Source: an uncultured Parabacteroides sp. (GTDB lineage: Bacteria > Bacteroidota > Bacteroidia > Bacteroidales > Tannerellaceae). Taken from it: a stretch of 64,000 bases of DNA. Of the stretch, positions 27,601 to 35,919 are shown piece by piece; positions within the stretch are counted from its first letter, which is position 1, and each line of letters starts with the position of its first letter. Under the pieces are notes generated by a model. That model did no database searches. It saw nothing but the letters and a program-made list of their open reading frames with translations, and had not been told where the DNA came from. The translations under genes were made by a program, and so were the position numbers. The stretch is from assembly GCA_944325335.1 (NCBI GenBank), contig CALUZR010000010.1, positions 1 through 64,000 of the forward strand, written 5' to 3'.

Positions 27601-27975
27601 GTAAGAGACCAGCACAAAGTGGGCACTGGGCTGCTGTAGAATGCTGAGCGTCTCGGTACGAAGGATTTCGTTTGCCGCATCTACATGTCCGTATTTGATG
27701 TCGCGCCGATAAGCCGAGGGGAAGAAGTTCACCACCTCTTCGCCCAATAGTTGTTTCACGTCGTTGTAGAAATAGCCCGCCTCCTCGAGGTCGTTCAAGA
27801 GGCAGATAAAGTTCCCCGCGCCCTGTGCGAAGAGGGACGCCACCGTCATCGCCGCCGCCGAGCCGTTCAATCCTTTCATCCGAATGTTCCGGTCTGCGCC
27901 CTGCTGTATCAGGTGGTTCAGTGTCGCCACGTTAGGGTGCGAAGTATATAGCTGTAATAACTCTTTAATATCCAC
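24646..27975 (-). CDS. mfd: Transcription-repair coupling factor Mfd
   Basis: The 1109-residue ATPase releases RNA polymerase stalled at DNA damage and recruits UvrA. In order: a UvrB-like N-terminal module, the RNA polymerase interaction domain (about residues 440-520, GDYIVHIDHGIGQFGGLVRM), a RecG-like helicase core with Walker A (ICGDVGFGKTEVAIRAAF), DEEQ box (LLIIDEEQKFGV), TATPIPRTLQFSLMGARDLS and QLRGRVGRS, and a C-terminal TRCF domain. Length is normal for Bacteroidetes. Confidence 0.96.
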   Translation of the reverse strand: MDIKELLQLYTSHPNVATLNHLIQQGADRNIRMKGLNGSAAAMTVASLFAQGAGNFICLLNDLEEAGYFYNDVKQLLGEEVVNFFPSAYRRDIKYGHVDAANEILRTETLSILQQPSAHFVLVSYPEAIAEKVATQETVKENTLHIAVGNRLDNIFVADVLDSYGFERVDYVYEPGQYAIRGSILDVFSFSYEYPYRIDFFGDEVETIRSFDVETQLSKDKLTEVYIISEVSKQNASGGCLLDSLPEETLLAVHDLDWCRERIGAIWEEEPVVADEESFASADKMHAKLVNWDDFLHGALRLRRLQFGTHSTGTPDATVTFQTESQPIFHKNFDLVSQSFHQYLDGGYTLYILSDVEKQADRIRAIFEDRGETIPFTAVNRTLHAGFSDAGLKICCFTDHQLFDRFHKYSLKSDKARSGKITLSLKELNQFTPGDYIVHIDHGIGQFGGLVRMEVNGKIQEVIKLTYQNNDAIFVSIHSLHKLSKYKGKDNGEPPKLSKLGTGAWEKMKERTKKKVKDIARDLILLYSKRKKEQGFAFSPDSFMQQELEASFIYEDTPDQMKATAEVKADMESPRPMDRLICGDVGFGKTEVAIRAAFKAVSDNKQVAVLVPTTVLAFQHYQTFKERLKDFPCRIDYISRARTTAQIKHVLKDTKEGEVNILIGTHRLVSKDVVFKDLGLLIIDEEQKFGVSVKEKLRQLKTNVDTLTMTATPIPRTLQFSLMGARDLSSITTPPSNRYPVQTEVERFNPDIIREAINFEMSRNGQVFFINNRIQNIYEIESLVRREVPDARICVAHGQMDPDELEKKILDFVNYEYDVLVATSIVESGIDVPNANTIIINNAQQFGLSDLHQLRGRVGRSNRKAFCYLLSPPLSSLTQEARRRLQAIESFSELGSGIHIAMQDLDIRGAGNMLGAEQSGFIADLGYEAYQKILEEAVDELKNDEFADLYADLANGKEKDFVRETFIESDLELRFPPTYIPNDSERISIYRELDNMEREEDIQAFIARLEDRFGKIPDEGMELIRIVRLRRMARALGIEKVILKKGQMNLYLVSAPDSPYYQSSAFDRLLAYLQKHPRDCNLKETNGKRIVIIKQVPSVEKACAVFNEI

Positions 27976-28000
27976 TGTCTATGTATTTGTTTTTCCGGCG

Positions 28001-28008
28001 CAAATATA
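28001..28008 (-). promoter_or_regulatory. -7 box of mfd
   Basis: TATATTTG on the minus strand, 26 bp before the start at 27975. Confidence 0.45.
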
Positions 28009-28056
28009 CAAAATAATACATTATCACCTATGGCATAGAGCCTTTATTCTATCCAT

Positions 28057-28779
28057 TTACTTGTTTTGCAAAACGCTGCTATCGTGAAGTACTTCCAATA
28101 TTACTCCGACCCCTTTCTGTACTTTGAGAACGACACTTTCGTCCTTTGCCAAGTATTTGCGGAGCTTAGTAATAAAAACATCAAGCGAACGGGAGGAATA
28201 AAAGTCGGCGGTTTGCCAAATAGCGGTCAGGATTTCTTCCCGGCTTACGATTTGTCCTATTTTCCGGCAAAGCATTTCGAGCACTTTCGCCTCTTTGGGC
28301 GTGAGCGATTGGCGTTCTTCGTCATAGAGAAGCAAGTTTTGAGAGGGAACAAAGGTATATTTCCCAAGCGTATAAGAGAGTTTCTCTTCCGTTCCAGGTA
28401 CAACAGCGGATTGCTTCACCTTCAAGACGGCTTGAATATGGGCATCTAATTCTTCGGGCAGGAATGGTTTCTTGATGTAGAAGTCCGCGCCGGATTGATA
28501 TCCATTGATGACATCGCGCGCCGTGGTCAGTCCGGTAATAAAGATAATCGCCACATTCGGATGATGTTCGCGGATATGGCGTACCATCGTCATGCCATCC
28601 ATCACGGGCATCTCGACGTCCGACACGATCACGTCGAACTTCCCTCCGGCCAGTTTCTCCAATCCTTCTTTTCCATTCGCGGCGGCTTCCACCTCATAGC
28701 CGCCAATCATTTGCTCCAGACTACTCTTGAGAATGAAGCACAGGTTCTTATCGTCTTCTACCAATAGTACATGTGTCAT
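28057..28779 (-). CDS. OmpR-family response regulator
   Basis: The 240-residue product has a receiver domain (VLLVEDDKN acidic pocket, phospho-acceptor in DVIVSDVEMPVMDG, conserved Lys in YIKKPF) and a C-terminal winged helix (LTPKEAKVLEMLCRKIGQIV, RSLDVFITKLRKYL). It overlaps the upstream kinase by ATGA. Six 11-bp direct repeats at 30171-30243, in front of the kinase and the divergent protease, are probable binding sites, because OmpR-type regulators bind tandem sites one helical turn apart. Confidence 0.92.
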   Translation of the reverse strand: MTHVLLVEDDKNLCFILKSSLEQMIGGYEVEAAANGKEGLEKLAGGKFDVIVSDVEMPVMDGMTMVRHIREHHPNVAIIFITGLTTARDVINGYQSGADFYIKKPFLPEELDAHIQAVLKVKQSAVVPGTEEKLSYTLGKYTFVPSQNLLLYDEERQSLTPKEAKVLEMLCRKIGQIVSREEILTAIWQTADFYSSRSLDVFITKLRKYLAKDESVVLKVQKGVGVILEVLHDSSVLQNK

Positions 28780-30116
28780 ACCTTTTCCTCCGTTAAGGGC
28801 AATGAGAGCGTGAACTCGCTATAAGCGCCCTCCACGCTATCGACCTCGACCGTCCCGTTCATTGCCGTGATTACCCGATATACATAATTTAATCCCAAGC
28901 CAAAGCCGGAGACCTTCTTACCCTTTTTATATTCTAATCCGCCCCGCTCGAACTTCTCGAAGATGCGCTTTTGTTGTTTGAGCGGAATGCCCCAGCCATT
29001 GTCCCATACCTTTATATAAACAACGCCTTTCCCTACTTCGGCCGACAAACGTATTTGCACCTCCTCATTCGAGTATTTCAGGGAATTATCGATTAGGTTA
29101 CTTATGGCCTCTTTTAAGTATTCTTCATCTGCGAGGAAAGGAGGAAGCGAAGGACAAGAAACTTCAAACGTCACCTTCTTCTCCGCCTTGACCTTGAATT
29201 TCTTAACCAATTCGTCTAAGAGCTTCGGTAAATCCACCTCGCTCCTCACCAACTTCAAACGCGATTGCTCCAGTTTGGCGATGGTCAATATCTTTTCCGA
29301 AAGCGAAAGGAGATGCGCGCTCTCTTCATTTAAAATAGAGAAGTATTGCTTCCGCAGCTCCGGTTTATCATCCAAGATGCCGCTTTCGAGCGTATGCCCC
29401 GCCATCGAAATGGTACTGATCGGTGTTTTCATATCGTGAATCATCGCATAAGTAAAGTCCTGCCGGATGCGGGCTATCTTGTTTTGCTTGATAATAATCT
29501 GCACCTGCCGAACGATGCAGCCCGCCACGAAGAGAATCAACAACGCCGTAGCCACCAACATCACGCCCATCTGCTGGAACGCAATCCAATAGGGATTCAC
29601 AATCACCGCCTGCACCGCCTTGGTATGTTCGTTGTCGAGAAAGACCAGCTTCGTCTGGACGGTGCGGAACGAAGGTGTTACTGGCACCGGTTCTTCTTGT
29701 TGAAGCACATTGCCCAACGAATCGACTACCTGACAAACTAACTCCGCGTGGTAATCCTCTTTCGCCAACGCTTCTGTAAAGAGCGAATCAAGCAACGGCA
29801 AAGAGACCGAAGTATGCGACAGCGAATCGGCATAATGATGAAGGGTAGTCGTCACGAAATCCAGCATCGCCTGTTCGTCCGATGATTCTTCCCAGCTGAA
29901 AGACTTCATCGCATCCACATGGTCATCCGCACTTTCTTTATATGCCTTCAAGCGCTCAATGGCCTCGTCGATTACCGCCTTCGGAAACAACCGGTTGCTC
30001 GCCTGCACCAATTGCGTCTCCACCAGCCGATAGGTATTCATCAGCCAGAGGCTTTGTATCGCCACGATAGCGACGAGGCCCAATGCCGTCAGTATTTTGA
30101 TGTATTTTCCGGTCAT
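28776..30116 (-). CDS. Membrane sensor histidine kinase
   Basis: The 446-residue product has an N-terminal membrane segment (IKILTALGLVAIVAIQSLWL), an extracytoplasmic sensor of about 140 residues, a second membrane segment (VMLVATALLILFVAGCIV), then HisKA with phospho-His in YAMIHDMKTPIST, and a catalytic domain with N box (NLIDNSLKYSNE) and G1/G2 (VWDNGWGIPLKQQ, GFGLGLNYVYRVI). It transmits to the regulator it overlaps. The signal is unknown; the divergent aspartyl protease suggests an envelope cue. Confidence 0.92.
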   Translation of the reverse strand: MTGKYIKILTALGLVAIVAIQSLWLMNTYRLVETQLVQASNRLFPKAVIDEAIERLKAYKESADDHVDAMKSFSWEESSDEQAMLDFVTTTLHHYADSLSHTSVSLPLLDSLFTEALAKEDYHAELVCQVVDSLGNVLQQEEPVPVTPSFRTVQTKLVFLDNEHTKAVQAVIVNPYWIAFQQMGVMLVATALLILFVAGCIVRQVQIIIKQNKIARIRQDFTYAMIHDMKTPISTISMAGHTLESGILDDKPELRKQYFSILNEESAHLLSLSEKILTIAKLEQSRLKLVRSEVDLPKLLDELVKKFKVKAEKKVTFEVSCPSLPPFLADEEYLKEAISNLIDNSLKYSNEEVQIRLSAEVGKGVVYIKVWDNGWGIPLKQQKRIFEKFERGGLEYKKGKKVSGFGLGLNYVYRVITAMNGTVEVDSVEGAYSEFTLSLPLTEEKV

Positions 30117-30136
30117 GCAATCTGTTTTTCCGTCTG

Positions 30137-30144
30137 CAAAAGTA
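30137..30144 (-). promoter_or_regulatory. -7 box of the kinase-regulator operon
   Basis: TACTTTTG on the minus strand, 21 bp upstream of the kinase start. Confidence 0.5.
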
Positions 30145-30170
30145 TAAAATATTACTTTACGTTCATCCTA

Positions 30171-30243
30171 TAACAATCCCTTAACAATCCGTCCCGTCAT
30201 AACAATCATATAACAATTCGATAACAATTCGATAACCTATTTC
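30171..30243. promoter_or_regulatory. 11-bp direct repeats, probable response-regulator sites
   Basis: TAACAATCCCT (30171), TAACAATCCGT (30182), then after 7 bp TAACAATCATA (30200), TAACAATTCGA (30211), TAACAATTCGA (30222) and a partial TAACCTATTTC (30233). They lie between the divergent kinase operon and the aspartyl protease gene, just upstream of the latter's -7-like TTACTTTG (30254-30261). Confidence 0.75.
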
Positions 30244-30308
30244 CCAGAGAAAAGGTGGTTACTTTGCGACAGAAATAAAATAACAATAAACAGTAAACAG
30301 TAGAAGAA

Positions 30309-31589
30309 ATGAGAACATTTATCTTAACATGTATCGCTCTCTTATGGATGGGGCATGTGAATGCGAATGCGCAATCTGCCGCCGATTCGGAATTGGCAGA
30401 AATGTTGAATAGCGGAGATATGCTTCGTCTGAATGCCCGTTATCCGCAGCTTAAAGATTCCTTACAAGTTCCTATGTTGGTTCGGCTTGCAGAGGCCAAT
30501 TTATACACGAGCTTCAACCAATTGGACAAAGCAGAGGTAGCAATGGCGGACCTGTTTGCCCACCATCAGCAGGAGCTCGACGCGCAAACGCAAATCGGAA
30601 TGTCTGCATTACGGGCAATGAATTTTCTGAATCTGGGGCAATATGCCGCAGGGGGCGAAATAGGTGAAGCTTTAGTATCCGCACTGAAGGAACAAGTCCC
30701 GTTCGAGCAACTGTATAGCCTCGTTTTCATTGAACGGATAGGGAAAGCGCTTGCCCATTATCCGGTTCCGTCCATCTCTCGCCCCGCCGCTACACAAAGC
30801 GTCCCGATGCGCATCGACTCGGTGGGGCGCGGGCAACATCTACTGATTCCAGTACAAGTCAACGGCATCACGCGGGAATTTATCTTCGACACGGGATGCT
30901 CTTTCGGTAATTTCGTGTCCGAAACGTATGCCCAAGAAGTCGGACTGGATATTGTATCCGATTCGATTCCGGTCTCCGGCACGCAAATCGGGTACGTGAA
31001 GCTGGGCGTGGCCGATTCGCTATGCGTCGGGAATATTGTGTACCATCACCCTGTGTTCCTTATCGCTCCGCCCAACGAAGCGATGGATTCGGTCTTTACC
31101 TTCGACGGAGTGCTGGGATACCACTTTATTCGCGATGCGAAAGAAATTATCCTCGACTTCGAGAACCGTTGCTTTACCTTTCCCGAAAAGCCAAGCGAGG
31201 AGGAAACGAATATGTATTTGTCCTCCAACACGCCCAAAGTGCGCATCTTTTACCAGCATCAACCCATCGATATCACGCTGGACAGTGGCAATGTAAAAAG
31301 CGACCTCGGGGCATGGTTCAAAGCACGTTTTCCGGAAACAATTCCACATGATGCCCAAGAGCAGCCGCTGAAAAGAGGAGGATTTGGCGGGATAGAATCT
31401 TTCACGGGTTATGCATTGCCTGAAATAACTTTCCAACTGGGTGCGACGCCTTTCATGCTTCGACAAGTGGAGGTGGTAAAAGAAACGGACAACCGGCTGG
31501 CTTCAGGCTCGTTAGGTGCAGATTTCTTGCAATCTTTCAAGCGGATAACGATCAGCTATGGGAAAATGTTCGTCAAAGGAGAGAGGTAA
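30309..31589 (+). CDS. Secreted retropepsin-like aspartyl protease
   Basis: The 426-residue product has a signal peptide (ending near NANAQS), a helical domain of about 130 residues, and two aspartyl-protease half-sites: FIFDTGCSFGNFVSE and, later, ITLDSGNVKSDLG. One DTG and one DSG in a single chain suggest a complete active site. It should act in the periplasm. It is divergent from the two-component system at 28057-30116 with shared direct repeats, so it is the likely regulon member. Substrate unknown. Confidence 0.85.
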   Translation: MRTFILTCIALLWMGHVNANAQSAADSELAEMLNSGDMLRLNARYPQLKDSLQVPMLVRLAEANLYTSFNQLDKAEVAMADLFAHHQQELDAQTQIGMSALRAMNFLNLGQYAAGGEIGEALVSALKEQVPFEQLYSLVFIERIGKALAHYPVPSISRPAATQSVPMRIDSVGRGQHLLIPVQVNGITREFIFDTGCSFGNFVSETYAQEVGLDIVSDSIPVSGTQIGYVKLGVADSLCVGNIVYHHPVFLIAPPNEAMDSVFTFDGVLGYHFIRDAKEIILDFENRCFTFPEKPSEEETNMYLSSNTPKVRIFYQHQPIDITLDSGNVKSDLGAWFKARFPETIPHDAQEQPLKRGGFGGIESFTGYALPEITFQLGATPFMLRQVEVVKETDNRLASGSLGADFLQSFKRITISYGKMFVKGER

Positions 31590-31660
31590 AACCCATAATC
31601 CCCCTAACAAAACTTCCAAAAGTCCCGACCTAAAACTTCAAAGGATGGGAGAAAATCTCT

Positions 31661-31744
31661 ATCTTTAGGCTAAAGATACATATCTGCAGGTTAAAGATAC
31701 ATATCTTCAGCCTAAAGATATATATCTGCAACCTAAAGATAGAG
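31661..31744. repeat. Array C: four 21-bp palindromic units
   Basis: Units start at 31661, 31682, 31703 and 31724, each exactly 21 bp, with the plan ATCTnnAGnnTAAAGATAnAT. The first contains ATCTTTAGGCTAAAGAT, almost perfectly palindromic. It lies 70 bp after the aspartyl protease and 125 bp before the next gene's -7 box, so here it is not obviously in a 5' leader. All frames across it lack a credible start. The rest of 31590-31922 holds only the promoter at 31869. Confidence 0.75.
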
Positions 31745-31868
31745 AATATCTCGGATGTTTTCGATTTTTCCCAGGGCGAAGGCAAGTTTATGTCCGGTGA
31801 AATCGCTGGAAATGCCTGATGTAATAAAAATGTAATGCCTGTTTCATCTACCAGAAACATACAAGTTG

Positions 31869-31876
31869 TATCTTTG
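31869..31876 (+). promoter_or_regulatory. -7 box of the second two-component operon
   Basis: TATCTTTG, 46 bp before ATG 31923. The -33 position reads TTTC. Confidence 0.55.
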
Positions 31877-31922
31877 CAGTAGAAAATAGAAAGAATATAG
31901 TAACTGTTAAAGATAGATTCCG

Positions 31923-32615
31923 ATGGTAAAACAAACACCGCGCATCTTGGTCGTAGACGACGAAGAGGACTTATGCGAAATCTTGAAATTCAATTTAGAA
32001 ACAGAAGGTTACGAGGTTGATACGGCCTTCAGCGGCGAGGAAGCGCTCACGCTGGACTTGGCATCGTATGATTTGTTGCTGCTTGATGTCATGATGGGTG
32101 AAATCTCTGGTTTCAAGCTGGCCAGCATGCTTCGCAAAGAGGAAAAGACGGCCCATCTGCCCATTATTTTCCTTACCGCCAAGGACACGGAGAACGACAT
32201 GCTGACGGGTTTTAACTTGGGGGCGGACGATTATATCTCGAAGCCGTTTTCGATCCGGCAGGTGCAAGCGCGTGTGAAGGCCGTATTGCGCCGGAGTTTG
32301 GAACAGAAAAAGAAACCGACAGAGAATGTTTTGCAATACAAGACGTTGCAACTCGATATCGAACGCATTAAGGCAACTATCGACGGCACCGAAATCGCGC
32401 TTACGAAAAAAGAGTTCGAGATTCTGAAGCTCTTGCTCGAGAATATCAACCATGTTTTCTCGCGCGAAGAAATATTGTCTCGCGTGTGGAAAGACGAAGT
32501 GTATGTACTGGACCGTACAATCGACGTCAACATTACCCGCTTGCGTAAAAAGATAGGAGAGTACGGGAAAAATATCGTAACCCGTTTGGGTTTTGGTTAT
32601 TGCTTTGAGGGATAA
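31923..32615 (+). CDS. OmpR/PhoB-family response regulator
   Basis: The 230-residue product has a receiver domain (ILVVDDEEDLCEILKFNLET, phospho-Asp in YDLLLLDVMMGEISG, Lys in YISKPFSIRQVQARV) and a winged-helix effector (IALTKKEFEILKLLLENINH, VLDRTIDVNITRLRKKIG, RLGFGYCFEG). It is followed after 5 bp by its kinase. The overall style is that of PhoB-like regulators of Bacteroidetes; the signal is not evident. Confidence 0.92.
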   Translation: MVKQTPRILVVDDEEDLCEILKFNLETEGYEVDTAFSGEEALTLDLASYDLLLLDVMMGEISGFKLASMLRKEEKTAHLPIIFLTAKDTENDMLTGFNLGADDYISKPFSIRQVQARVKAVLRRSLEQKKKPTENVLQYKTLQLDIERIKATIDGTEIALTKKEFEILKLLLENINHVFSREEILSRVWKDEVYVLDRTIDVNITRLRKKIGEYGKNIVTRLGFGYCFEG

Positions 32616-32620
32616 GCGTT

Positions 32621-34402
32621 ATGATGATGGCAAGGAGAATTGAAAAGGAGTTTCGCAACAGTCGCATTCCATTTAGCCAGCGGCTGTTCTGGTCTATATT
32701 TTTTATCTTTCTCGGTTTCACGGGGTGCCTGTTCTTGTTCCAATATCAACGGGAAAAGGAGTTCGCGCAAGAGAAATTGGATACAATCCTGAAAACGTAC
32801 AATTACCAACTCCATTATCGTCTCCTCCACGAAGGCTCGCAACATGCCGACAGTATCATCAAGCAGTTCTTGGACGAAGTACCGCAACGGGATATCCGGG
32901 TGACTATCATTAGTCCCAAAGGCGAAGTCTTGTTCGATAATAGCGGGAATGATATCTATACGAACCATAACGACCGCTCGGAAGTCCAAAAGGCTCGCCA
33001 CGCGCAGAAGAGCTTTTCCATTCGCGAGTCGAAGACTACAGGAAAACGTTACTTTTACTCCGCGTCCGACATCAACGATTATATCTACCGAATGGCGATA
33101 CCCTACAACCCGTATGTGAAAGGAATCCTGTCCATCAACAAAGATTTTATTTACTTCATGACGTTGATGGTCGTGATCTTTTTCTTCGTCCTCTCTCGCT
33201 TTACGCTCAGCATCGGGCAAACGATTTCGAAATTGCGCGATTTTGCCAGCAATCTCCGAAACGTGAAGCAAGACGATGCCGAATATGTCTTTCCCAACGA
33301 CGAACTGGGAGACATCTCCAAACAAATCGTCACACTCTATCATAAACAGCAAAAGGCTAAAAACGAACTTGCTACTGAGCGCGAGAAACTCATCAAGCAT
33401 TTCCAATATTCGCGGGAGGGTTTTGCCATGTTCGCCGAAGACGGACGCGAAATCCTATCGAATATACTTTACATTCAGTTTGCCAATGTAATTTCGGACA
33501 CGGAAATCCATGCGCCGGAGGAGGTAATAGATATTCCAGAGCTGCAACCCATCCGCCGCTTTCTGGAAACGTATCGGAATAAAGCGAATCGTCGTGTCTT
33601 GCGTGAAACGTGTACCATCGACAAAGGGGGAAAGATCTTCTTAGTCGAATGTATGATGTTCCTAAACAATAGCTACGAAATCTCCATCAACGATATCTCC
33701 CGACAGGAGGAAGAAAACCGCGTCAAACGCCAGCTGACGCAGAACGTAGCCCATGAACTGAAAACCCCCGTCAGTAGCATACAAGGCTATCTGGAGACAA
33801 TCCTGAATACGCCGAACCTCCCGGAAGACAAACGGAACTTTTTCCTCGAACGTTGCTATTCGCAGAGCACGCGCTTGACCGGCCTCTTGCAAGACATTTC
33901 TGTCCTGAACCGCATGGACGAGGCGGGCGATCTCTTCGACCTTACCGACGTGGACCTTTACCAGCTGGTTCGCGAAATAGAACGGGAATGTACGCAGAAA
34001 ATGGAAGAGAAGCGCATCACGTGCCTCGTCCATATTCCCCAGCCGGCCGTCATCCATGGGAATCATTCCCTCTTGTATTCTATTTTCCGGAACCTTTTCG
34101 ACAATACTATCGCTTACGCCGGAGAAGGGGTGCAGATTTCGGTAAATTGCTACAAGGAAGACAACCGCTTTTTCTATTTCAGCTATTCCGACAATGGCAT
34201 AGGTGTAGAAGAGCAACATATAAATCGTATTTTCGAACGTTTCTACCGCGTCGACAAGGGCCGCAGTCGGAAATTGGGCGGGACTGGCCTCGGGCTTTCT
34301 ATCGTGAAAAACGCTGTCCTTTTCCATAAAGGCCAAATCTCTGCCAAGAGCACACCGGGCAAAGGAATTACTTTCCTCTTTACTTTGAAGAAGAAACTCT
34401 GA
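32621..34402 (+). CDS. Membrane sensor histidine kinase, PhoR-like layout
   Basis: The 593-residue product has membrane segments near residues 24-44 (LFWSIFFIFLGFTGCLFLFQ) and 175-195 (MTLMVVIFFFVLSRFTL) with an extracytoplasmic sensor between. A HAMP-like linker and a PAS-like region follow, then HisKA (QNVAHELKTPVSSIQGYLET) and the ATPase domain (IFRNLFDNTIAYAG, YSDNGIGVEEQHINRIF, LGGTGLGLSIVKNAV). Three adjacent ATG codons (32621, 32624, 32627) make the start uncertain by two residues. Partner is the regulator just upstream. Confidence 0.92.
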   Translation: MMMARRIEKEFRNSRIPFSQRLFWSIFFIFLGFTGCLFLFQYQREKEFAQEKLDTILKTYNYQLHYRLLHEGSQHADSIIKQFLDEVPQRDIRVTIISPKGEVLFDNSGNDIYTNHNDRSEVQKARHAQKSFSIRESKTTGKRYFYSASDINDYIYRMAIPYNPYVKGILSINKDFIYFMTLMVVIFFFVLSRFTLSIGQTISKLRDFASNLRNVKQDDAEYVFPNDELGDISKQIVTLYHKQQKAKNELATEREKLIKHFQYSREGFAMFAEDGREILSNILYIQFANVISDTEIHAPEEVIDIPELQPIRRFLETYRNKANRRVLRETCTIDKGGKIFLVECMMFLNNSYEISINDISRQEEENRVKRQLTQNVAHELKTPVSSIQGYLETILNTPNLPEDKRNFFLERCYSQSTRLTGLLQDISVLNRMDEAGDLFDLTDVDLYQLVREIERECTQKMEEKRITCLVHIPQPAVIHGNHSLLYSIFRNLFDNTIAYAGEGVQISVNCYKEDNRFFYFSYSDNGIGVEEQHINRIFERFYRVDKGRSRKLGGTGLGLSIVKNAVLFHKGQISAKSTPGKGITFLFTLKKKL

Positions 34403-34432
34403 AGAGTTGCTGCTTTTTTCCATCCTTTTTAT

Positions 34433-34440
34433 TACCTTTG
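34433..34440 (+). promoter_or_regulatory. -7 box of ffh
   Basis: TACCTTTG, with TTGC about 20 bp upstream, 46 bp before ATG 34487. Confidence 0.5.
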
Positions 34441-34486
34441 CCGCTAATTGAAACGGATTAAGGTAAATTAAATTATACGAAGTCTT

Positions 34487-35821
34487 ATGTTTGACAATCT
34501 GAGTGAACGTCTTGAACGTTCGTTTAAATTGCTGAAAGGTGAGGGTCGGATCACTGAAATCAACGTCGCAGAAACTCTGAAAGACGTGCGCCGCGCGCTC
34601 TTAGACGCGGATGTCAATTACAAGGTGGCCAAGACTTTCACCGACAAAGTGAAAGAAAAAGCCTTAGGGCAAAACGTGCTGACATCGGTGAAACCGAGCC
34701 AGTTGATGGTCAAAATCGTGCACGACGAGTTGGCAGAACTGATGGGTGGCACCGCTTCGGATTTGAAGCTGGAAAAACGTCCCGCCGTTATCCTAATGTC
34801 GGGCTTGCAAGGTTCTGGTAAAACCACTTTCTCGGGTAAATTGGCGAACATGCTGCGGTCTAAAAAGAACCGGAAACCGCTTCTCGTGGCGTGCGACGTC
34901 TATCGTCCAGCCGCCATCGAGCAGCTACGCGTATTGGGCGAGCAAATCGGTGTGCCGGTTTATCGTGAAGATGAAAATAAAAATCCCGTCGAAATCGCAC
35001 AACATGCCATCGCGGAAGCAAAATCGAAAGGCCTCGATTTAGTTATTGTAGATACGGCCGGACGTCTGGCGGTCGACGAACAAATGATGCAAGAGATCGC
35101 GGCCATCAAATCCGCTATCCAGCCCGACGAGACCCTGTTCGTAGTCGATGCCATGACCGGACAAGATGCGGTGAACACGGCGAAGGAATTCAACGAACGC
35201 CTGGATTTTGACGGCGTCGTCCTGACAAAACTCGATGGCGATACACGTGGCGGAGCGGCGCTGTCTATCCGCACCGTTGTCGACAAGCCGATCAAGTTCG
35301 TCGGAACCGGGGAAAAGATGGATGCGCTTGATGTATTCCATCCAGAACGTATGGCGGATCGCATACTTGGCATGGGCGATATCGTTTCGCTGGTAGAGCG
35401 CGCGCAAGAACAGTATGACGAGGAAGAGGCCCGCCGCCTTCAAAAAAAGATTGCGAAGAACCAATTTGATTTTAACGATTTCATTGCGCAAATCCAACAG
35501 ATCAAAAAAATGGGAAACCTCAAGGAACTCGCCTCAATGATTCCGGGCGTCGGCAAGGCCCTGAAAGATGTGGACATCGACGATAATGCCTTCAAAAGCA
35601 TCGAAGCCATTATTTATTCGATGACGCCGGCCGAACGCACTAACCCCGGTATTTTGAACGGGTCACGCCGCCAGCGCATCGCAAAAGGTAGCGGTACCTC
35701 CATCCAGGAAGTGAACAAGCTCCTCAAGCAGTTCGACGAGACGCGTAAAATGATGCGCCTCCTCACAACTGCCAAGCCAGGCGCTCGGAAACTCCCGATG
35801 ATGCCCCAATTCAAACGATAA
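34487..35821 (+). CDS. ffh: Signal recognition particle GTPase Ffh
   Basis: The 444-residue protein binds signal sequences and 4.5S RNA and delivers ribosomes to FtsY. It has the N domain, the G domain with G1 GLQGSGKTTFSGKLANML, DTAGRLAVDEQMMQEIAA, and TKLDGDTRGGAALSIRTVV, and the Met-rich M domain (MGNLKELASMIPGVGKALKD, GSRRQRIAKGSGTSIQEVNK). Length is normal. Confidence 0.96.
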   Translation: MFDNLSERLERSFKLLKGEGRITEINVAETLKDVRRALLDADVNYKVAKTFTDKVKEKALGQNVLTSVKPSQLMVKIVHDELAELMGGTASDLKLEKRPAVILMSGLQGSGKTTFSGKLANMLRSKKNRKPLLVACDVYRPAAIEQLRVLGEQIGVPVYREDENKNPVEIAQHAIAEAKSKGLDLVIVDTAGRLAVDEQMMQEIAAIKSAIQPDETLFVVDAMTGQDAVNTAKEFNERLDFDGVVLTKLDGDTRGGAALSIRTVVDKPIKFVGTGEKMDALDVFHPERMADRILGMGDIVSLVERAQEQYDEEEARRLQKKIAKNQFDFNDFIAQIQQIKKMGNLKELASMIPGVGKALKDVDIDDNAFKSIEAIIYSMTPAERTNPGILNGSRRQRIAKGSGTSIQEVNKLLKQFDETRKMMRLLTTAKPGARKLPMMPQFKR

Positions 35822-35839
35822 CTAATCCATAAAAAAGAC

Positions 35840-35900
35840 AGAGACACGGGAACGCCAGGCGGACGAAATACTCCGGGGCTCCGTGCCTCTGTATTTTTTT
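35840..35900 (+). terminator. Terminator of ffh
   Basis: AGAGACACGG (35840-35849) pairs with CCGTGCCTCT (35881-35890) with one mismatch, followed by GTA and seven T. Confidence 0.65.
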
Positions 35901-35919
35901 ATACAAATTCATAAACACC

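Noticed and set aside
28057-30116. Assignment as RprX/RprY
   Set aside because: The receiver and kinase openings do not match the sequences I remember for those proteins; left as an unnamed OmpR-type pair. The same applies to the pair at 31923-34402.
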